Assembly: GCA_017441925.1 (NCBI GenBank)
Contig: JAFRUE010000007.1
Span: 186,001-250,000 of the forward strand
DNA from: Bacillota bacterium
GTDB taxonomy: Bacteria > Bacillota > Clostridia > Lachnospirales > Bianqueaceae
Direction: 5' to 3'
Length of the DNA stretch: 64,000 nt
The position numbers and the translations under genes are program-made. Every line of letters starts with the position of its first letter. The stretch's first letter is position 1. This document shows, in pieces, positions 35,251 through 44,413 of this stretch. The notes below the pieces were generated by a model. The model worked only from the letters and a program-made list of their open reading frames with translations, made no database searches and was not told where the DNA came from.

Positions 35251-35309
35251 AAAAAAAACAGGCACATCGGTTGCACCTTTAAAATGTGTGCAACCGAGTG
35301 CCCGCTTTT
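35251..35309. terminator. Bidirectional terminator with shared 13-base loop
   Basis: Stem of 9 bp (35268-35276 with 35288-35296), a small internal loop, and 5 more bp (35261-35265 with 35298-35302). T5 follows on the plus strand, and A8 (35251-35258) gives U8 on the minus strand, so it ends the transketolase operon strongly. Read on the minus strand, the loop region is CACATTTTAAAGG, the same 13 bases as in the hairpin at 33863-33923, although the stems are unrelated. Confidence 0.85.
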
Positions 35310-35313
35310 TGTG

Positions 35314-36225
35314 TTAGAGATTACTCTGAATATAATCCGCCAGATCCCTCGCGGTCAAATGCAAGCCCTCGCAGAGCGCCTGATAGCTCTCTGCGGAAGC
35401 CCCGAAGCGGTCCGGCATGCCGAAGCGGTATACCGGGCGGCCGGCGAGTTCTGCGATCGCGGAACCAAGACCGCCGTAGATCGAATGTTCTTCGGCAGTA
35501 AAGACAACAGGCAGACCGCCGATATTCTCGATTACGGATTCAGCGGAGAGAGGCTTGATGGAGGGGACGTTTACCACACGCAGGGAGATGCCGGAAGAAG
35601 CAAGAATGTCCCCCGCGGCGAGAGCACGTTCCACCATCGGCCCGTTGGCGAAGATCACAGCATCGGATCCTTCCCGTACGACTTCCGTTCGACCGGGGAC
35701 AAATACATAGGAACCATCGTGGATATCTTTGGCTTCCACACGCGAAACACGAATGTACATCGGTCCCGGATTGGCGGCCATGTAGCGGAGGATCGCTTTT
35801 TCTTCCGCGCCGTCGCAGGGAACGAATACCTGCATATTGGGCAGCGTCCTCATCAGCGAAACGTCATCGATGGACTGATGGGTCGGTCCGTCACCGCAGT
35901 CGGAGATTCCTGCGGAAGAGCCGCAGATCTTGACATTCAGATCACCGATACAGACGGAAGTCCGGATCTGGTCATAGCAGCGGCCGGTCACGAATACCGC
36001 AAAAGATGCGATGAAAGGCGTTTTTCCGGCGATCGCCATACCGGCGGCAGCAGAGCACATGTTGGCCTCTGCGATGCCGAATTCATAGAAGCGTTCCGGA
36101 TAAACAGCCTTGAAGAGGGCGCCCATCGTGGACTTGCTGAGATCTGCTTCCAGAACGGCGATTTTATCGTCATTAGCGGCAAGTTCGATCAATGTCTCAC
36201 CGTAGATCGTTCTCAGATTACTCAT
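35314..36225 (-). CDS. Transketolase, C-terminal subunit
   Basis: A 303-residue protein equal to the pyrimidine-binding (PYR) and C-terminal domains of transketolase. It has ANDDKIAVLEADLSKST, FEFGIAEANMCSAAAGMA (the Glu that activates thiamine diphosphate) and HQSIDDVSLMRTLPNMQV. Together with the next protein it transfers two-carbon ketol units in the pentose phosphate pathway. Splitting into two chains is usual in Clostridia and archaea. It overlaps the N-terminal subunit gene by 4 bases and is the last gene of the operon. Confidence 0.93.
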   Translation of the reverse strand: MSNLRTIYGETLIELAANDDKIAVLEADLSKSTMGALFKAVYPERFYEFGIAEANMCSAAAGMAIAGKTPFIASFAVFVTGRCYDQIRTSVCIGDLNVKICGSSAGISDCGDGPTHQSIDDVSLMRTLPNMQVFVPCDGAEEKAILRYMAANPGPMYIRVSRVEAKDIHDGSYVFVPGRTEVVREGSDAVIFANGPMVERALAAGDILASSGISLRVVNVPSIKPLSAESVIENIGGLPVVFTAEEHSIYGGLGSAIAELAGRPVYRFGMPDRFGASAESYQALCEGLHLTARDLADYIQSNL

Positions 36226-37070
36226 CGCGCTTCCTCCTTTGCAAGCCAGGCGGCGAGCTCCTGCTTCGCGACGGCGTATTCTTCAGGCTTGAACGCGTAG
36301 TTGTGGAAAGAGGCGAGTCCTTCCGTAAAGCTGACGCCTTTGCCTTTGACGGTTTTTGCAAGCAGTACAGCAGGCGAGTCCGCTTCATCCATCCGGTCCA
36401 GAGCTTCGCAGATCTCCTGTACGTTATGTCCGCCGCAGGTGAACACCTTCCAGCCGAAAGAAGACCATTTCTCGGGAATCTGCGTATTCGGCAGCACGTC
36501 AGCTACAGGTCCTGTGGACTGCACACCATTACAGTCTACGATCACACGTACATTCGTGAGTCCGAACGCGGCGATCGCCATGGCGGCTTCCCAGATCTGT
36601 CCCTCGTTCTGTTCTCCATCGCCCACGATAACATAGACTTTATTGGAACGGTTATCCTGGCGGAAAGCGAGTCCAAGACCGAGACCGACGGAAAGGCCCT
36701 GCCCAAGCGATCCGGTATTGGCCTCAACACCGGGCGTACGGTCCATCTCGGGATGTCCGCTGAGCATCGTGCCGAAGAATTTGAAACGCGCGAGTTCCTC
36801 ACGCGGGAAATAACCGCGCTCGCAGAGAGCGGCATACTGTGCGGGGACAGAATGGCCTTTGCTCATGATCAGATAATCCCTGTCCGCCCATTCCGGATCG
36901 GAGGGATCGTTTTTCATCTTGTACCAGTAGAGGGCCGTCATGATCTCGCAGAGTGAGCTTGAACCGCCCCAATGGCCGGTACGCATGCCGTCGCAGCCGA
37001 ACATTTCAAGCAGATCGAGCCGGAGACGGACCGCTGTCTTTTGCATTTCGTGAAAATCTTTGCAGGTCAA
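36222..37070 (-). CDS. Transketolase, N-terminal subunit
   Basis: A 282-residue thiamine-diphosphate-binding subunit. The signature is clear: HWGGSSSLCEIMTALYW, SKGHSVPAQYAAL, SGHPEMDRTPGVEANTGSLG and the ThDP/metal motif VIVGDGEQNEGQIWEA followed by VIVDCNGVQ. It forms the active site jointly with the C-terminal subunit. The operon also contains an rseC-like gene, an SGNH hydrolase gene and the tldD/pmbA pair upstream. Confidence 0.94.
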   Translation of the reverse strand: MTCKDFHEMQKTAVRLRLDLLEMFGCDGMRTGHWGGSSSLCEIMTALYWYKMKNDPSDPEWADRDYLIMSKGHSVPAQYAALCERGYFPREELARFKFFGTMLSGHPEMDRTPGVEANTGSLGQGLSVGLGLGLAFRQDNRSNKVYVIVGDGEQNEGQIWEAAMAIAAFGLTNVRVIVDCNGVQSTGPVADVLPNTQIPEKWSSFGWKVFTCGGHNVQEICEALDRMDEADSPAVLLAKTVKGKGVSFTEGLASFHNYAFKPEEYAVAKQELAAWLAKEEAR

Positions 37071-37085
37071 TGGATTATCCTCCTG

Positions 37086-37502
37086 TTATTGTACAGCAGA
37101 TTCCTCAAGGATCTTGTCGATCGTCGGCGTATAGCGCTCCCGGTTCAGCTTTTTCTCGTATTTATGCAGGAGCAGATAAGCCACTGCAACACCTGCGACA
37201 GCGATACCGAGACACAGCCATTCGGACAGGTGCAGCAGATAGCAGGCAAGCAGCAGTATCATGAAAACTCCTGCGGGAATTACATAGAGCAGGCTGATCG
37301 CAGACAGGAAACCGTTCTGTGTAATGCTGATCGTGACCTTGTCGCCGGGCTTTGCTCCTGCGGCGTTCTTTGCGTACAGGACCATTTTCTTGCCGGTCAG
37401 AGAAGGCAGACAGGCATTGCAGTGCTGGCAGGCTTCAGAACGTTCGATCTCCACGTTGGCATAATCTCCCTGAAGCTGAGTGACGATACCGAATTCGGCC
37501 AT
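37086..37502 (-). CDS. RseC/MucC-family membrane protein
   Basis: A 138-residue protein with an N-terminal domain carrying the cysteine cluster EACQHCNACLPS, followed by two membrane helices (~residues 66-86 and 90-110) and a charged cytoplasmic tail. RseC proteins act in the SoxR-reducing system and in anti-sigma control in proteobacteria; in anaerobes they are often found near Rnf or NADH-quinone-like electron-transfer genes. No such genes lie here, so the role is open. It sits between the transketolase genes and the SGNH hydrolase gene, 1 base after the latter. Confidence 0.8.
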   Translation of the reverse strand: MAEFGIVTQLQGDYANVEIERSEACQHCNACLPSLTGKKMVLYAKNAAGAKPGDKVTISITQNGFLSAISLLYVIPAGVFMILLLACYLLHLSEWLCLGIAVAGVAVAYLLLHKYEKKLNRERYTPTIDKILEESAVQ

Positions 37503-37503
37503 T

Positions 37504-38190
37504 TCAGGACTCCTTTCCCTCGAGTACGGCGGTCTCGAGACGAAGCGCCTCGGTTACGATCGGAGCATAGTATTTGGCGCAGGCAATCTTGTTCGGATGG
37601 CTGCCGGATCCGTCGATAATGTATTTATCCGCGTATCCCGGAAGGTTTGTATCGAGAGGACTCTCGTTCCAGAGATCCGCGATACGGATATTCCACTTGC
37701 GGCACATCTCGTGCGTCAGATCCTGCATGACACGCTGCACCCAGGCTGTTTCACCCTTGTACTGGATCGTGTCGAGCCGGGCATTGGAGCGATGGATCGC
37801 GACGTAAATGATCCGCGCTTCAGGCCAGCGGCTCTTCATCAGATGCAGGATATTCTCAAATCCGCCGCAGAGCGTCGTCGTGTCGAACGGTCCGTCAAAA
37901 CCGTCCGAAACAGCTCCCAGATGCGATTCGTTGCGGGCGTAGCAGTCATTCGTGAAGCCGTTCCAGACAATGAGATCCGGGCTCATGGCAGGCGCGTTCT
38001 CGATCTGTGTACGGATCGCGTTGTCACTGTCGATGACGGTCGCGCCGTTCACAGCGAAAATCTTCAGGTTACAGGGAAAAAGCTCCTGGATCTGCCGCAT
38101 AAAACAGTACTCGGGATGTGTATGTCCGTATACGATACTGTCCCCGAAAGCATAGATGGTTCTGTTTTCCAGAAAATTCTGATCGCTCAT
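37504..38190 (-). CDS. SGNH/GDSL-family hydrolase
   Basis: A 228-residue esterase-like protein without a signal peptide. Block I is YAFGDSIVYGH with the nucleophile Ser, the Asn block is VWNGFTNDC, and the C-terminal catalytic Asp-His is in IIDGSGSHPNKIACAKYY. Members act on acyl or acetyl esters, often of carbohydrates; the substrate cannot be told. It is in the minus-strand operon after pmbA. Confidence 0.8.
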   Translation of the reverse strand: MSDQNFLENRTIYAFGDSIVYGHTHPEYCFMRQIQELFPCNLKIFAVNGATVIDSDNAIRTQIENAPAMSPDLIVWNGFTNDCYARNESHLGAVSDGFDGPFDTTTLCGGFENILHLMKSRWPEARIIYVAIHRSNARLDTIQYKGETAWVQRVMQDLTHEMCRKWNIRIADLWNESPLDTNLPGYADKYIIDGSGSHPNKIACAKYYAPIVTEALRLETAVLEGKES

Positions 38191-38223
38191 GGATGTTTCT
38201 TCTTTCTTGTGTATTAGACCGGC

Positions 38224-39549
38224 TTAGGTCCCGCTGATCGAGAGGGAACGGAAAGCAACAGACGGGCAGGTGATCGTTCGGTAAGACCATTCCAGATCGG
38301 AAGCAGTCTCGGTGACATTTTTCATCATGTCGAAGAAATTGCCGGCGGCCGTGATCAGCGTCACACTGTGATCCTTCACACCGTTCTTGACATAATAACC
38401 TGCGCACTGCAGGGAGAAATCAGCCGTAACGTGATCGATCCCGGCATGCAGACCCGCGAAGCTCGTGATCACGATGCCTTCGCCCATCTCTGCGCAGAGC
38501 TCGTCAAGCGTGCGTTCACCCGGAAGGATGCAGCAGTTGTAGGGGGTGATGTGAACAGGGGAGGTGTAGCTGTGCTTAAAACCGTTGCCGGTGCTCTCGG
38601 TGCCTGCCGCCATTGAGGACTTCGTATCATGCAGCATACAGGAGAAAACTCCCTTGTCCACAAGGACCTTGCGGCGTGTCGGACAGCCTTCATCGTCGTA
38701 ATTGCGGACATTCAGCGCGTCCAGACAGCGAGGGTCGTCCACGACCGTGATTTTGTCGGAAAAGATCTGCTGACCGAGTTTACCGGCCAGCGGGGAGATT
38801 CCCTTGCCTATATCCTCGCCGGAGAACATCGGGATCATCGCGCTGAAAAGGCTCGTCATGGCCTTTTTCTCAAGAATGACCTTATAGGAACCGGTCGGGA
38901 CGGAAGTACCGCCGAGCTTGCCGAGAACGCCTTCTGTCAGTTCTTTGACAAAATCATCAATATCGAGCTTCTCAATATCTTCGACGACACGGATGCAATA
39001 ATCGTTCTTGACCTGATCGTCCTGTCTGGCGGCGCATCCTGCTACAAAAACCTGAGCAGCGCCGGCATCCTCAACGTGCAGCCCGAGAGAATTGGTGATC
39101 TGTACGGATGTCTTGGTATCCTGCCATTCGATCTCGCTGACCATGAAAATACGCGGATCCGCGGCAAGGATCTTCTTTTCGGTCTCCTGCATGGCACTGC
39201 GGATCTGGTCCATGGAAGGGCGTGTGAAGGTGCGGCTGTTCTGTACGGGAACGGTATCCTGCGGTTTGCGCAGGCAGATCGTCTCGGTACCGGTTACGGT
39301 CTCTGCCTGTTCCTTCAGGGACTCCAGTACGGAATCCATCATGCCGTCATCCGTCTGTTCGAGCGAGATCTCCGCGATCTTACCGCCGAGCGTCGCGCGC
39401 AGGGAAGTGCCCAGAATACGGCTGGTTACAAATGAATCCACTTTGCCTTCGAACCAACTGACTTCACGTTCGGTCTCATGCTGCTCGTAGATCTCCAGTT
39501 CATCAAGCCCGATCTCATGTGCGCGGGCTATCCATTTATCTGCATTCAT
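38224..39549 (-). CDS. pmbA: PmbA/TldE-type subunit of the TldD/E protease
   Basis: A 441-residue TldD/PmbA-family protein lacking the HExxxH metal motif, which marks it as the non-catalytic E subunit. It starts MNADKWIARAHEIGLDELEI and has the family stretches WFEGKVDSFVTSR and CMLHDTKSSMAAGTESTG. The partner is encoded directly upstream. The start at 39549 shares ATGA with the tldD stop, while the longer frame to 39636 would run into tldD and has no support. TldD/E cleaves unfolded peptides and matures peptide antibiotics such as microcin B17 in Enterobacteria. Confidence 0.9.
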   Translation of the reverse strand: MNADKWIARAHEIGLDELEIYEQHETEREVSWFEGKVDSFVTSRILGTSLRATLGGKIAEISLEQTDDGMMDSVLESLKEQAETVTGTETICLRKPQDTVPVQNSRTFTRPSMDQIRSAMQETEKKILAADPRIFMVSEIEWQDTKTSVQITNSLGLHVEDAGAAQVFVAGCAARQDDQVKNDYCIRVVEDIEKLDIDDFVKELTEGVLGKLGGTSVPTGSYKVILEKKAMTSLFSAMIPMFSGEDIGKGISPLAGKLGQQIFSDKITVVDDPRCLDALNVRNYDDEGCPTRRKVLVDKGVFSCMLHDTKSSMAAGTESTGNGFKHSYTSPVHITPYNCCILPGERTLDELCAEMGEGIVITSFAGLHAGIDHVTADFSLQCAGYYVKNGVKDHSVTLITAAGNFFDMMKNVTETASDLEWSYRTITCPSVAFRSLSISGT

Positions 39550-40940
39550 TGTGCTGTACCTCCTACTGTGATGGAACTGACGCGGATCGCGGGCTGACCG
39601 ACGTCTGTCGGGATAGAACCGCTCAGGGAACCGCACATGCCCTGGCCGCGCGCGAGATTATCGGAGACCTTGTCGATATTCATCAGGATCTCCGCACCGC
39701 TTCCGATCAGCGCGGCGCCTTTGACCGGATCCGTGATCTTGCCGTTCTCGATCAGATATCCTTCCATGACGGAGAAATTGAACTCGCCGGTCTGGGGATT
39801 GACACTGCCGCCGCCCATCTTCTTCGCGTAGAGGCCTTTTTCGATGCCTTCGAAAAGGCTCTCAAAGGAATCCTTGCCCGGGCAGATATAGGTATTGGAC
39901 ATACGGGACGTCGGTTCAAAACGGTAACTCTGACGGCGTCCGCTTCCGGTGGGCTCCATGCCCATGCGGCGGGAATTCAGCCGGTCGATCATATAAGAAG
40001 TCAGGACACCGTCTTTGATCAGCTGCCGGCGCTGCTGGAAATTGCCTTCATCATCGATATTCTGGCTGCCCCAGGCATTCGGGATCGTTCCGTCGTCAAC
40101 GGCGCTCACGCAGGGGTTCGCGATCTGTGTCCCGAATTTGCCGGAGAAAACGCTCTGGTTCTTCGCGACGGAAGTGGCCTCAAGCGCATGTCCGCAGGAT
40201 TCGTGGAAAATAACGCCGCCGAAAGCGTTGTCGATCACGACCGGCATCTTACCGGACGGACAGTCCTTAGCATGCAGTTTGACGATCGCGACACGCGCTG
40301 CCTCACGGGCTGCTTCCTCAGGCGTCGTATCATCTTCATAGAATTCAAGCCCTTTGCCGCCGCCGGGGTAGAAGCCGCCGCTCTGCAGCACACCGTCTTC
40401 CTGACTGAACGCGTCTACATAAATACGCGTGCGGACGCGGGTATCGCCGATCAGACGGCCTTCACTCGTAGAGATCTGAACTTCCTGATGGACGTTCAGC
40501 ATATCCGCGCGGACCTTGACGATGCGGCTGTCATAATCCTTTGCAGCCTGATAGGCGCGCAGCAGATAAGCCATCTTGTCATCCATGGAAACTTCGCGGA
40601 AATCGATGCGGATCGGATTGTTGTTCTCGTATTCGACCCGGGTCAGACGGACAGGCTCTACAGCCTTGTCCCCGGCGGTGCCGACAGCTTCGCGCAGATC
40701 GTTGATCAGCGCCAGGACAGATGCTTCGTCCGTCTCGTTCGAATAACCGTATACGGACTGCAGATCTTTGTACAGACGGATCCCGATACCGCTTGTAATG
40801 GCTCGTTCGGTTTTCTCCGCCTTGCCGTTAAGGGTCCGGATCGTCTCGCTGAATTCATTCTCCTCGTAGATCTCGGCGAAATCACCTTCCGAATCCATGC
40901 ATAATGTTAAATACTTTTCCAGTTCCTGCTGGGTCAGCAT
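39546..40940 (-). CDS. tldD: TldD metalloprotease subunit
   Basis: A 464-residue protein with the TldD zinc motif HESCGH (H246) in VIFHESCGHALEA and the typical IGDTRVRTRIYVDAF and NTYICPGKDS stretches. It forms a heterodimer with the PmbA/TldE subunit, where the substrate is threaded between them. The start at 40940 is supported by GGGAGGT just upstream; the frame upstream of it is not. It is the first gene of a six-gene minus-strand unit with a good promoter. Confidence 0.92.
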   Translation of the reverse strand: MLTQQELEKYLTLCMDSEGDFAEIYEENEFSETIRTLNGKAEKTERAITSGIGIRLYKDLQSVYGYSNETDEASVLALINDLREAVGTAGDKAVEPVRLTRVEYENNNPIRIDFREVSMDDKMAYLLRAYQAAKDYDSRIVKVRADMLNVHQEVQISTSEGRLIGDTRVRTRIYVDAFSQEDGVLQSGGFYPGGGKGLEFYEDDTTPEEAAREAARVAIVKLHAKDCPSGKMPVVIDNAFGGVIFHESCGHALEATSVAKNQSVFSGKFGTQIANPCVSAVDDGTIPNAWGSQNIDDEGNFQQRRQLIKDGVLTSYMIDRLNSRRMGMEPTGSGRRQSYRFEPTSRMSNTYICPGKDSFESLFEGIEKGLYAKKMGGGSVNPQTGEFNFSVMEGYLIENGKITDPVKGAALIGSGAEILMNIDKVSDNLARGQGMCGSLSGSIPTDVGQPAIRVSSITVGGTAQ

Positions 40941-40986
40941 TATTTTACCTCCCTTTCCTGTGCCGGATGGCGGCACTGATAATAAC

Positions 40987-41015
40987 AGTATACTCCATCT
41001 GCAAAGCCTTTGCAA
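40987..41015 (-). promoter_or_regulatory. Promoter of the tldD-to-transketolase operon
   Basis: Minus-strand -35 TTGCAA (41015-41010), 17-base spacer, -10 TATACT (40992-40987), about 47 bases before the tldD start. It is divergent from, and overlaps, the rex promoter region. Confidence 0.7.
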
Positions 41016-41021
41016 GAATTC

Positions 41022-41050
41022 TTGTAATCTCGGTATCAATATGCTATAAT
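41022..41050 (+). promoter_or_regulatory. Promoter of rex
   Basis: -35 TTGTAA (41022-41027), 17-base spacer, TGC then a perfect -10 TATAAT (41045-41050). I see no TTGTGAA-N4-TTCACAA Rex operator in this intergenic region. Confidence 0.8.
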
Positions 41051-41106
41051 AATTTAGATTGTCATGTTTTTATCATGCAGTCTCAGGCAGCCAGACAGGA
41101 GTGAAT

Positions 41107-41766
41107 ATGATGAAAGAGAAGAAAGTCCCGACCGCCGTTATCCAGCGTATGCCGCGCTATTACCGTTATCTGGGGGATCTGCTCGAGAGAGGGATCGCCC
41201 GGGTGTCTTCCGCGCAGCTGTCCCGACGCATGGGGATCACCGCGTCGCAGATCCGTCAGGATCTGAACCATTTCGGTGGTTTCGGACAGCAGGGATACGG
41301 TTATAACGTCGAGGTCTTATATAATGAGATCGGCAGGATACTCGGCCAGGATCAGGAATACAGTGTGATCGTGATCGGTGCCGGCAATCTTGGACAGGCA
41401 GTCTCCAAGTATACGAATTTCAACAAACGCGGGTATAAAGTAACGGCGCTGTTCGATTCCAATCCGGCGCTTGCAGGGACGACCGTCGCAGGGTATCCTG
41501 TTTTTGACGCGAGAGAGCTGCCTGACTATCTTAAAGAGAATCATACGGACATCGCGGTCCTGACGATTCCTAAGGCCGGAGCGGCGGAGACCGCTAAGAT
41601 CCTGACCGATGGGGGAGTTCAGGCGATCTGGAATTTTGCAAGCATTGATCTGGATCTGCCGGATGATAAGGCCGTCGTAGTCAATGTGCATCTGTCTGAC
41701 AGTCTGCGGGTCCTGAGCTATAAGCTGAGAGAACTGCGCAGCGAAGAGAATCCGGAGGAGGATTAA
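41107..41766 (+). CDS. rex: Rex, redox-sensing transcriptional repressor
   Basis: A 219-residue Rex. The N-terminal winged helix has RMPRYYRYLGDLL, GITASQIRQDLNHFGGFGQQGYGYNV and a Rossmann fold with VIGAGNLGQAV. Rex senses the NADH/NAD ratio and represses fermentation and NADH-reoxidation genes. ATG 41107 follows AGGAG at 5 bases, whereas the open frame from 41059 has no ribosome site. The threonine synthase gene begins at the next base after the stop. Confidence 0.95.
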   Translation: MMKEKKVPTAVIQRMPRYYRYLGDLLERGIARVSSAQLSRRMGITASQIRQDLNHFGGFGQQGYGYNVEVLYNEIGRILGQDQEYSVIVIGAGNLGQAVSKYTNFNKRGYKVTALFDSNPALAGTTVAGYPVFDARELPDYLKENHTDIAVLTIPKAGAAETAKILTDGGVQAIWNFASIDLDLPDDKAVVVNVHLSDSLRVLSYKLRELRSEENPEED

Positions 41767-43245
41767 ATGGGTGAACTGATATACCGCAGCACCAGAGGCA
41801 GGAGCGAATCCGTAACTTCTGCAAAGGCGATCGTTGAGGGCATCGCACCGGACGGAGGTCTGTACGTACCGGACCATATTCCGGCGCCGCTCGTCTCACT
41901 CGAAGAGATGCTGCAGCTGTCGTACAGAGATCTGGCTTACGCGGTCATGAAGCCGTATCTGCCGGATTTTACGGAGGAGGAACTGCGGGGTTGCCTGCAG
42001 TATGCCTATAACAGCCGTTTCGACACGCCGGAGCAGGTCGTTTTGTCCGAACAGGGACCGGTGTCTTTCCTGGAGCTCTATCACGGACCGACGCTCGCGT
42101 TCAAGGATATGGCTTTGTCGGTGCTGCCAAGGCTGATGACGACAGCGGCCGCAAAGACCGGGATCGAGCAGGAAATCGTGATCCTGACCGCGACGTCCGG
42201 AGACACCGGCAAGGCTGCGATGGAAGGATTTGCGGATGTTCCCGGTGTCCGGATCATCGTTTTCTTCCCGAAGGACGGGGTCAGTCCCATGCAGAAGCGC
42301 CAGATGGTGACACAGCGCGGCGACAATACCCATGTTATCGCGGTCGACGGCAACTTCGACGATGCGCAGCGCAGCGTCAAGGAGATCTTCACGGATCCGG
42401 AGGAGAAGGAGAGGATGCTCAGGGCCGGCTATGTCTTCTCATCCGCCAATTCGATCAATATCGGACGGCTGCTGCCGCAGATCGTCTATTATTTCCGCGG
42501 CTATACGGAGGCCGTACGCCACGGCCGGATCAGGCTTGGCGATCCTGTGACGTTCTCCGTACCTACAGGTAATTTCGGAGACATTCTGGCCGGGCATTAC
42601 GCGAAGAAAATGGGTCTGCCGGTTGACAGGCTTCTGTGTGCCTCCAACCGCAATAATGTCCTGACGGATTTCTTCCGCACAGGCCGTTATGACAGCAACC
42701 GTGAGTTCTACGTAACGTCTTCTCCGTCGATGGATATCCTTGTCTCCAGCAATCTGGAGAGGCTGATCTATGAGATTGCGGGGGAGAACGGCAGCCGTGT
42801 GGAGCAGTATATGATGTCGCTTAAGAAAACTGGTGTCTATACACTGGCAGAAGGGACAGGACAGCTGCAGAATGAATTCGACGCGCTCTATGCCGACGAG
42901 GCCCAGACGCAGGAGACGATCCGGTATTTCTTCCGGGAGTACGGATATATGATCGATCCGCATACTGCTGTCGCTGCATCCTGCGCGCTGCGGGACAGCG
43001 GAGTACAGAGCCACAGGATCATTCTCAGTACGGCGAGCCCGTACAAATTCCCGCGAACGATCCTTGAATCACTTGGCGCTGAAGTGCCGGAGGATTCCTG
43101 GGAGCAGGTCAAAATGCTGTCCGCGATTAGCGGGACTAAGATCCCTGAACCTGTCGCGGAGCTTAAGGATCTGCCGGTCCGCCATTCACGCGTATGTGCT
43201 GTTGACGGGGCGAGAGACGCGGTCCATGAGACCCTGGGGATCTGA
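41767..43245 (+). CDS. thrC: Threonine synthase
   Basis: A 492-residue PLP enzyme converting O-phosphohomoserine to threonine. The N-terminus IYRSTRGRSESVTSAKAIVEG and the PLP lysine K113 in HGPTLAFKDMAL identify the long (fungal/proteobacterial-type) threonine synthase class. SVPTGNFGDILAGHYAKKMG and LTATSGDTGKAAMEGFA bind the cofactor phosphate. It follows rex with no gap, so it is likely co-transcribed with it. Confidence 0.94.
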   Translation: MGELIYRSTRGRSESVTSAKAIVEGIAPDGGLYVPDHIPAPLVSLEEMLQLSYRDLAYAVMKPYLPDFTEEELRGCLQYAYNSRFDTPEQVVLSEQGPVSFLELYHGPTLAFKDMALSVLPRLMTTAAAKTGIEQEIVILTATSGDTGKAAMEGFADVPGVRIIVFFPKDGVSPMQKRQMVTQRGDNTHVIAVDGNFDDAQRSVKEIFTDPEEKERMLRAGYVFSSANSINIGRLLPQIVYYFRGYTEAVRHGRIRLGDPVTFSVPTGNFGDILAGHYAKKMGLPVDRLLCASNRNNVLTDFFRTGRYDSNREFYVTSSPSMDILVSSNLERLIYEIAGENGSRVEQYMMSLKKTGVYTLAEGTGQLQNEFDALYADEAQTQETIRYFFREYGYMIDPHTAVAASCALRDSGVQSHRIILSTASPYKFPRTILESLGAEVPEDSWEQVKMLSAISGTKIPEPVAELKDLPVRHSRVCAVDGARDAVHETLGI

Positions 43246-43285
43246 CGGCAGGTATCAAGCTGTAATATAAGGAGTCTGATGATAC

Positions 43286-44329
43286 ATGAATAAGAGTGAT
43301 TTTTTCTATGATCTGCCGGAGGAACTGATCGCGCAGACACCGCTTGCGGACCGGTCTTCCTCACGGCTGATGGTACTGGATAAAGTCACTGGAGAAGTGC
43401 AGCACAGGCATTTCCGGGACGTTCTGGAATATCTGGAGTCCGGGGACTGCCTGATCCTGAACGATACGAAAGTTATGCCCGCCCGTCTGCACGGTGAGCG
43501 GGAAGATACCGGGACACCGGTCGAAGTCCTGCTTCTGAAGCGCTGTGAAGGCGCGCAGTATCAGGACGCGGTGTACTGGGAGACACTTGTTCATCCGGGA
43601 CGCAGAGTCAGACCGGGACACAGGCTGACATTCGGAGACGGCCGGCTTAAAGCCGAAGTGATCGATATCGTAGAAGGCGGAAACCGGATCGTACGGTTCG
43701 ATTTCGACGGGATCTTTGAAGAAGTGCTGGATCAGCTCGGTGAGATGCCGCTCCCGCCGTATATTCACGAGAAACTTGAAGACCCGGACCGGTATCAGAC
43801 CGTCTACGCGAGGGAGACCGGATCCGCGGCGGCTCCGACGGCCGGCCTGCATTTCACACTGGATCTGCTGGATGAGATCCGGGCAAAAGGCGTCTACGTC
43901 GGATTCGTTACACTGCATGTCGGGCTCGGGACTTTCCGCCCGGTCAAAGAAGAACGGATCGAAGAGCACGAGATGCATTCGGAATTCTGTATTCTGACAG
44001 AGGAAGTGGCAGAGCAGATCAGGCAGTGCAAGGCTTCCGGGCATAAAGTCGTTGCGGTCGGTACGACAAGCTGCCGGACACTTGAAAGCATGGCAGATGA
44101 GGACGGAGTACTGCGCGCGGGCAGCAAATGGACGGATATCTTTATCTATCCCGGTTACAGTTTCCGCGTTATCGACAGCCTGATCACCAATTTCCACCTG
44201 CCGGAATCCACGCTGATCATGCTGGTATCCGCACTGGCAGGCAGGGAGCATATCCTTGCGGCCTATCAGGAAGCAGTGCGGGAAAGATACCGCTTCTTCA
44301 GCTTTGGGGATGCTATGCTGATTCATTGA
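43286..44329 (+). CDS. queA: QueA, tRNA ribosyltransferase-isomerase
   Basis: A 347-residue enzyme that adds the cyclopentene ring precursor from S-adenosylmethionine to preQ1-tRNA in queuosine synthesis. It starts [19 protein letters not shown] and carries [41 protein letters not shown] and [17 protein letters not shown], all diagnostic for QueA. tgt, which usually follows, is not in the window. The ribosome site is AAGGAG. Confidence 0.96.
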   Translation: MNKSDFFYDLPEELIAQTPLADRSSSRLMVLDKVTGEVQHRHFRDVLEYLESGDCLILNDTKVMPARLHGEREDTGTPVEVLLLKRCEGAQYQDAVYWETLVHPGRRVRPGHRLTFGDGRLKAEVIDIVEGGNRIVRFDFDGIFEEVLDQLGEMPLPPYIHEKLEDPDRYQTVYARETGSAAAPTAGLHFTLDLLDEIRAKGVYVGFVTLHVGLGTFRPVKEERIEEHEMHSEFCILTEEVAEQIRQCKASGHKVVAVGTTSCRTLESMADEDGVLRAGSKWTDIFIYPGYSFRVIDSLITNFHLPESTLIMLVSALAGREHILAAYQEAVRERYRFFSFGDAMLIH

Positions 44330-44372
44330 CATCCGTCACAGGAAAATGCACGATCAGCGTTATTGCGTTCAA

Positions 44373-44408
44373 AAAAGGATCGGATGAAAAATCATCCGAT
44401 CTCTTTTT
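44373..44408. terminator. Bidirectional intrinsic terminator after queA
   Basis: Perfect 10-bp stem (44378-44387 with 44392-44401), loop AAAA, then TCTTTTT. The A6 on the other side (44371-44376) also serves the minus-strand AraC-family gene. Confidence 0.9.
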
Positions 44409-44413
44409 ACAGC

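Noticed and set aside
41022..41106. Rex autoregulatory operator upstream of rex
   Set aside because: No TTGTGAA-N4-TTCACAA-like palindrome is present in the intergenic sequence.
41767..41800. T-box or threonine leader before threonine synthase
   Set aside because: The gene begins at the base after the rex stop, leaving no room for a leader element.
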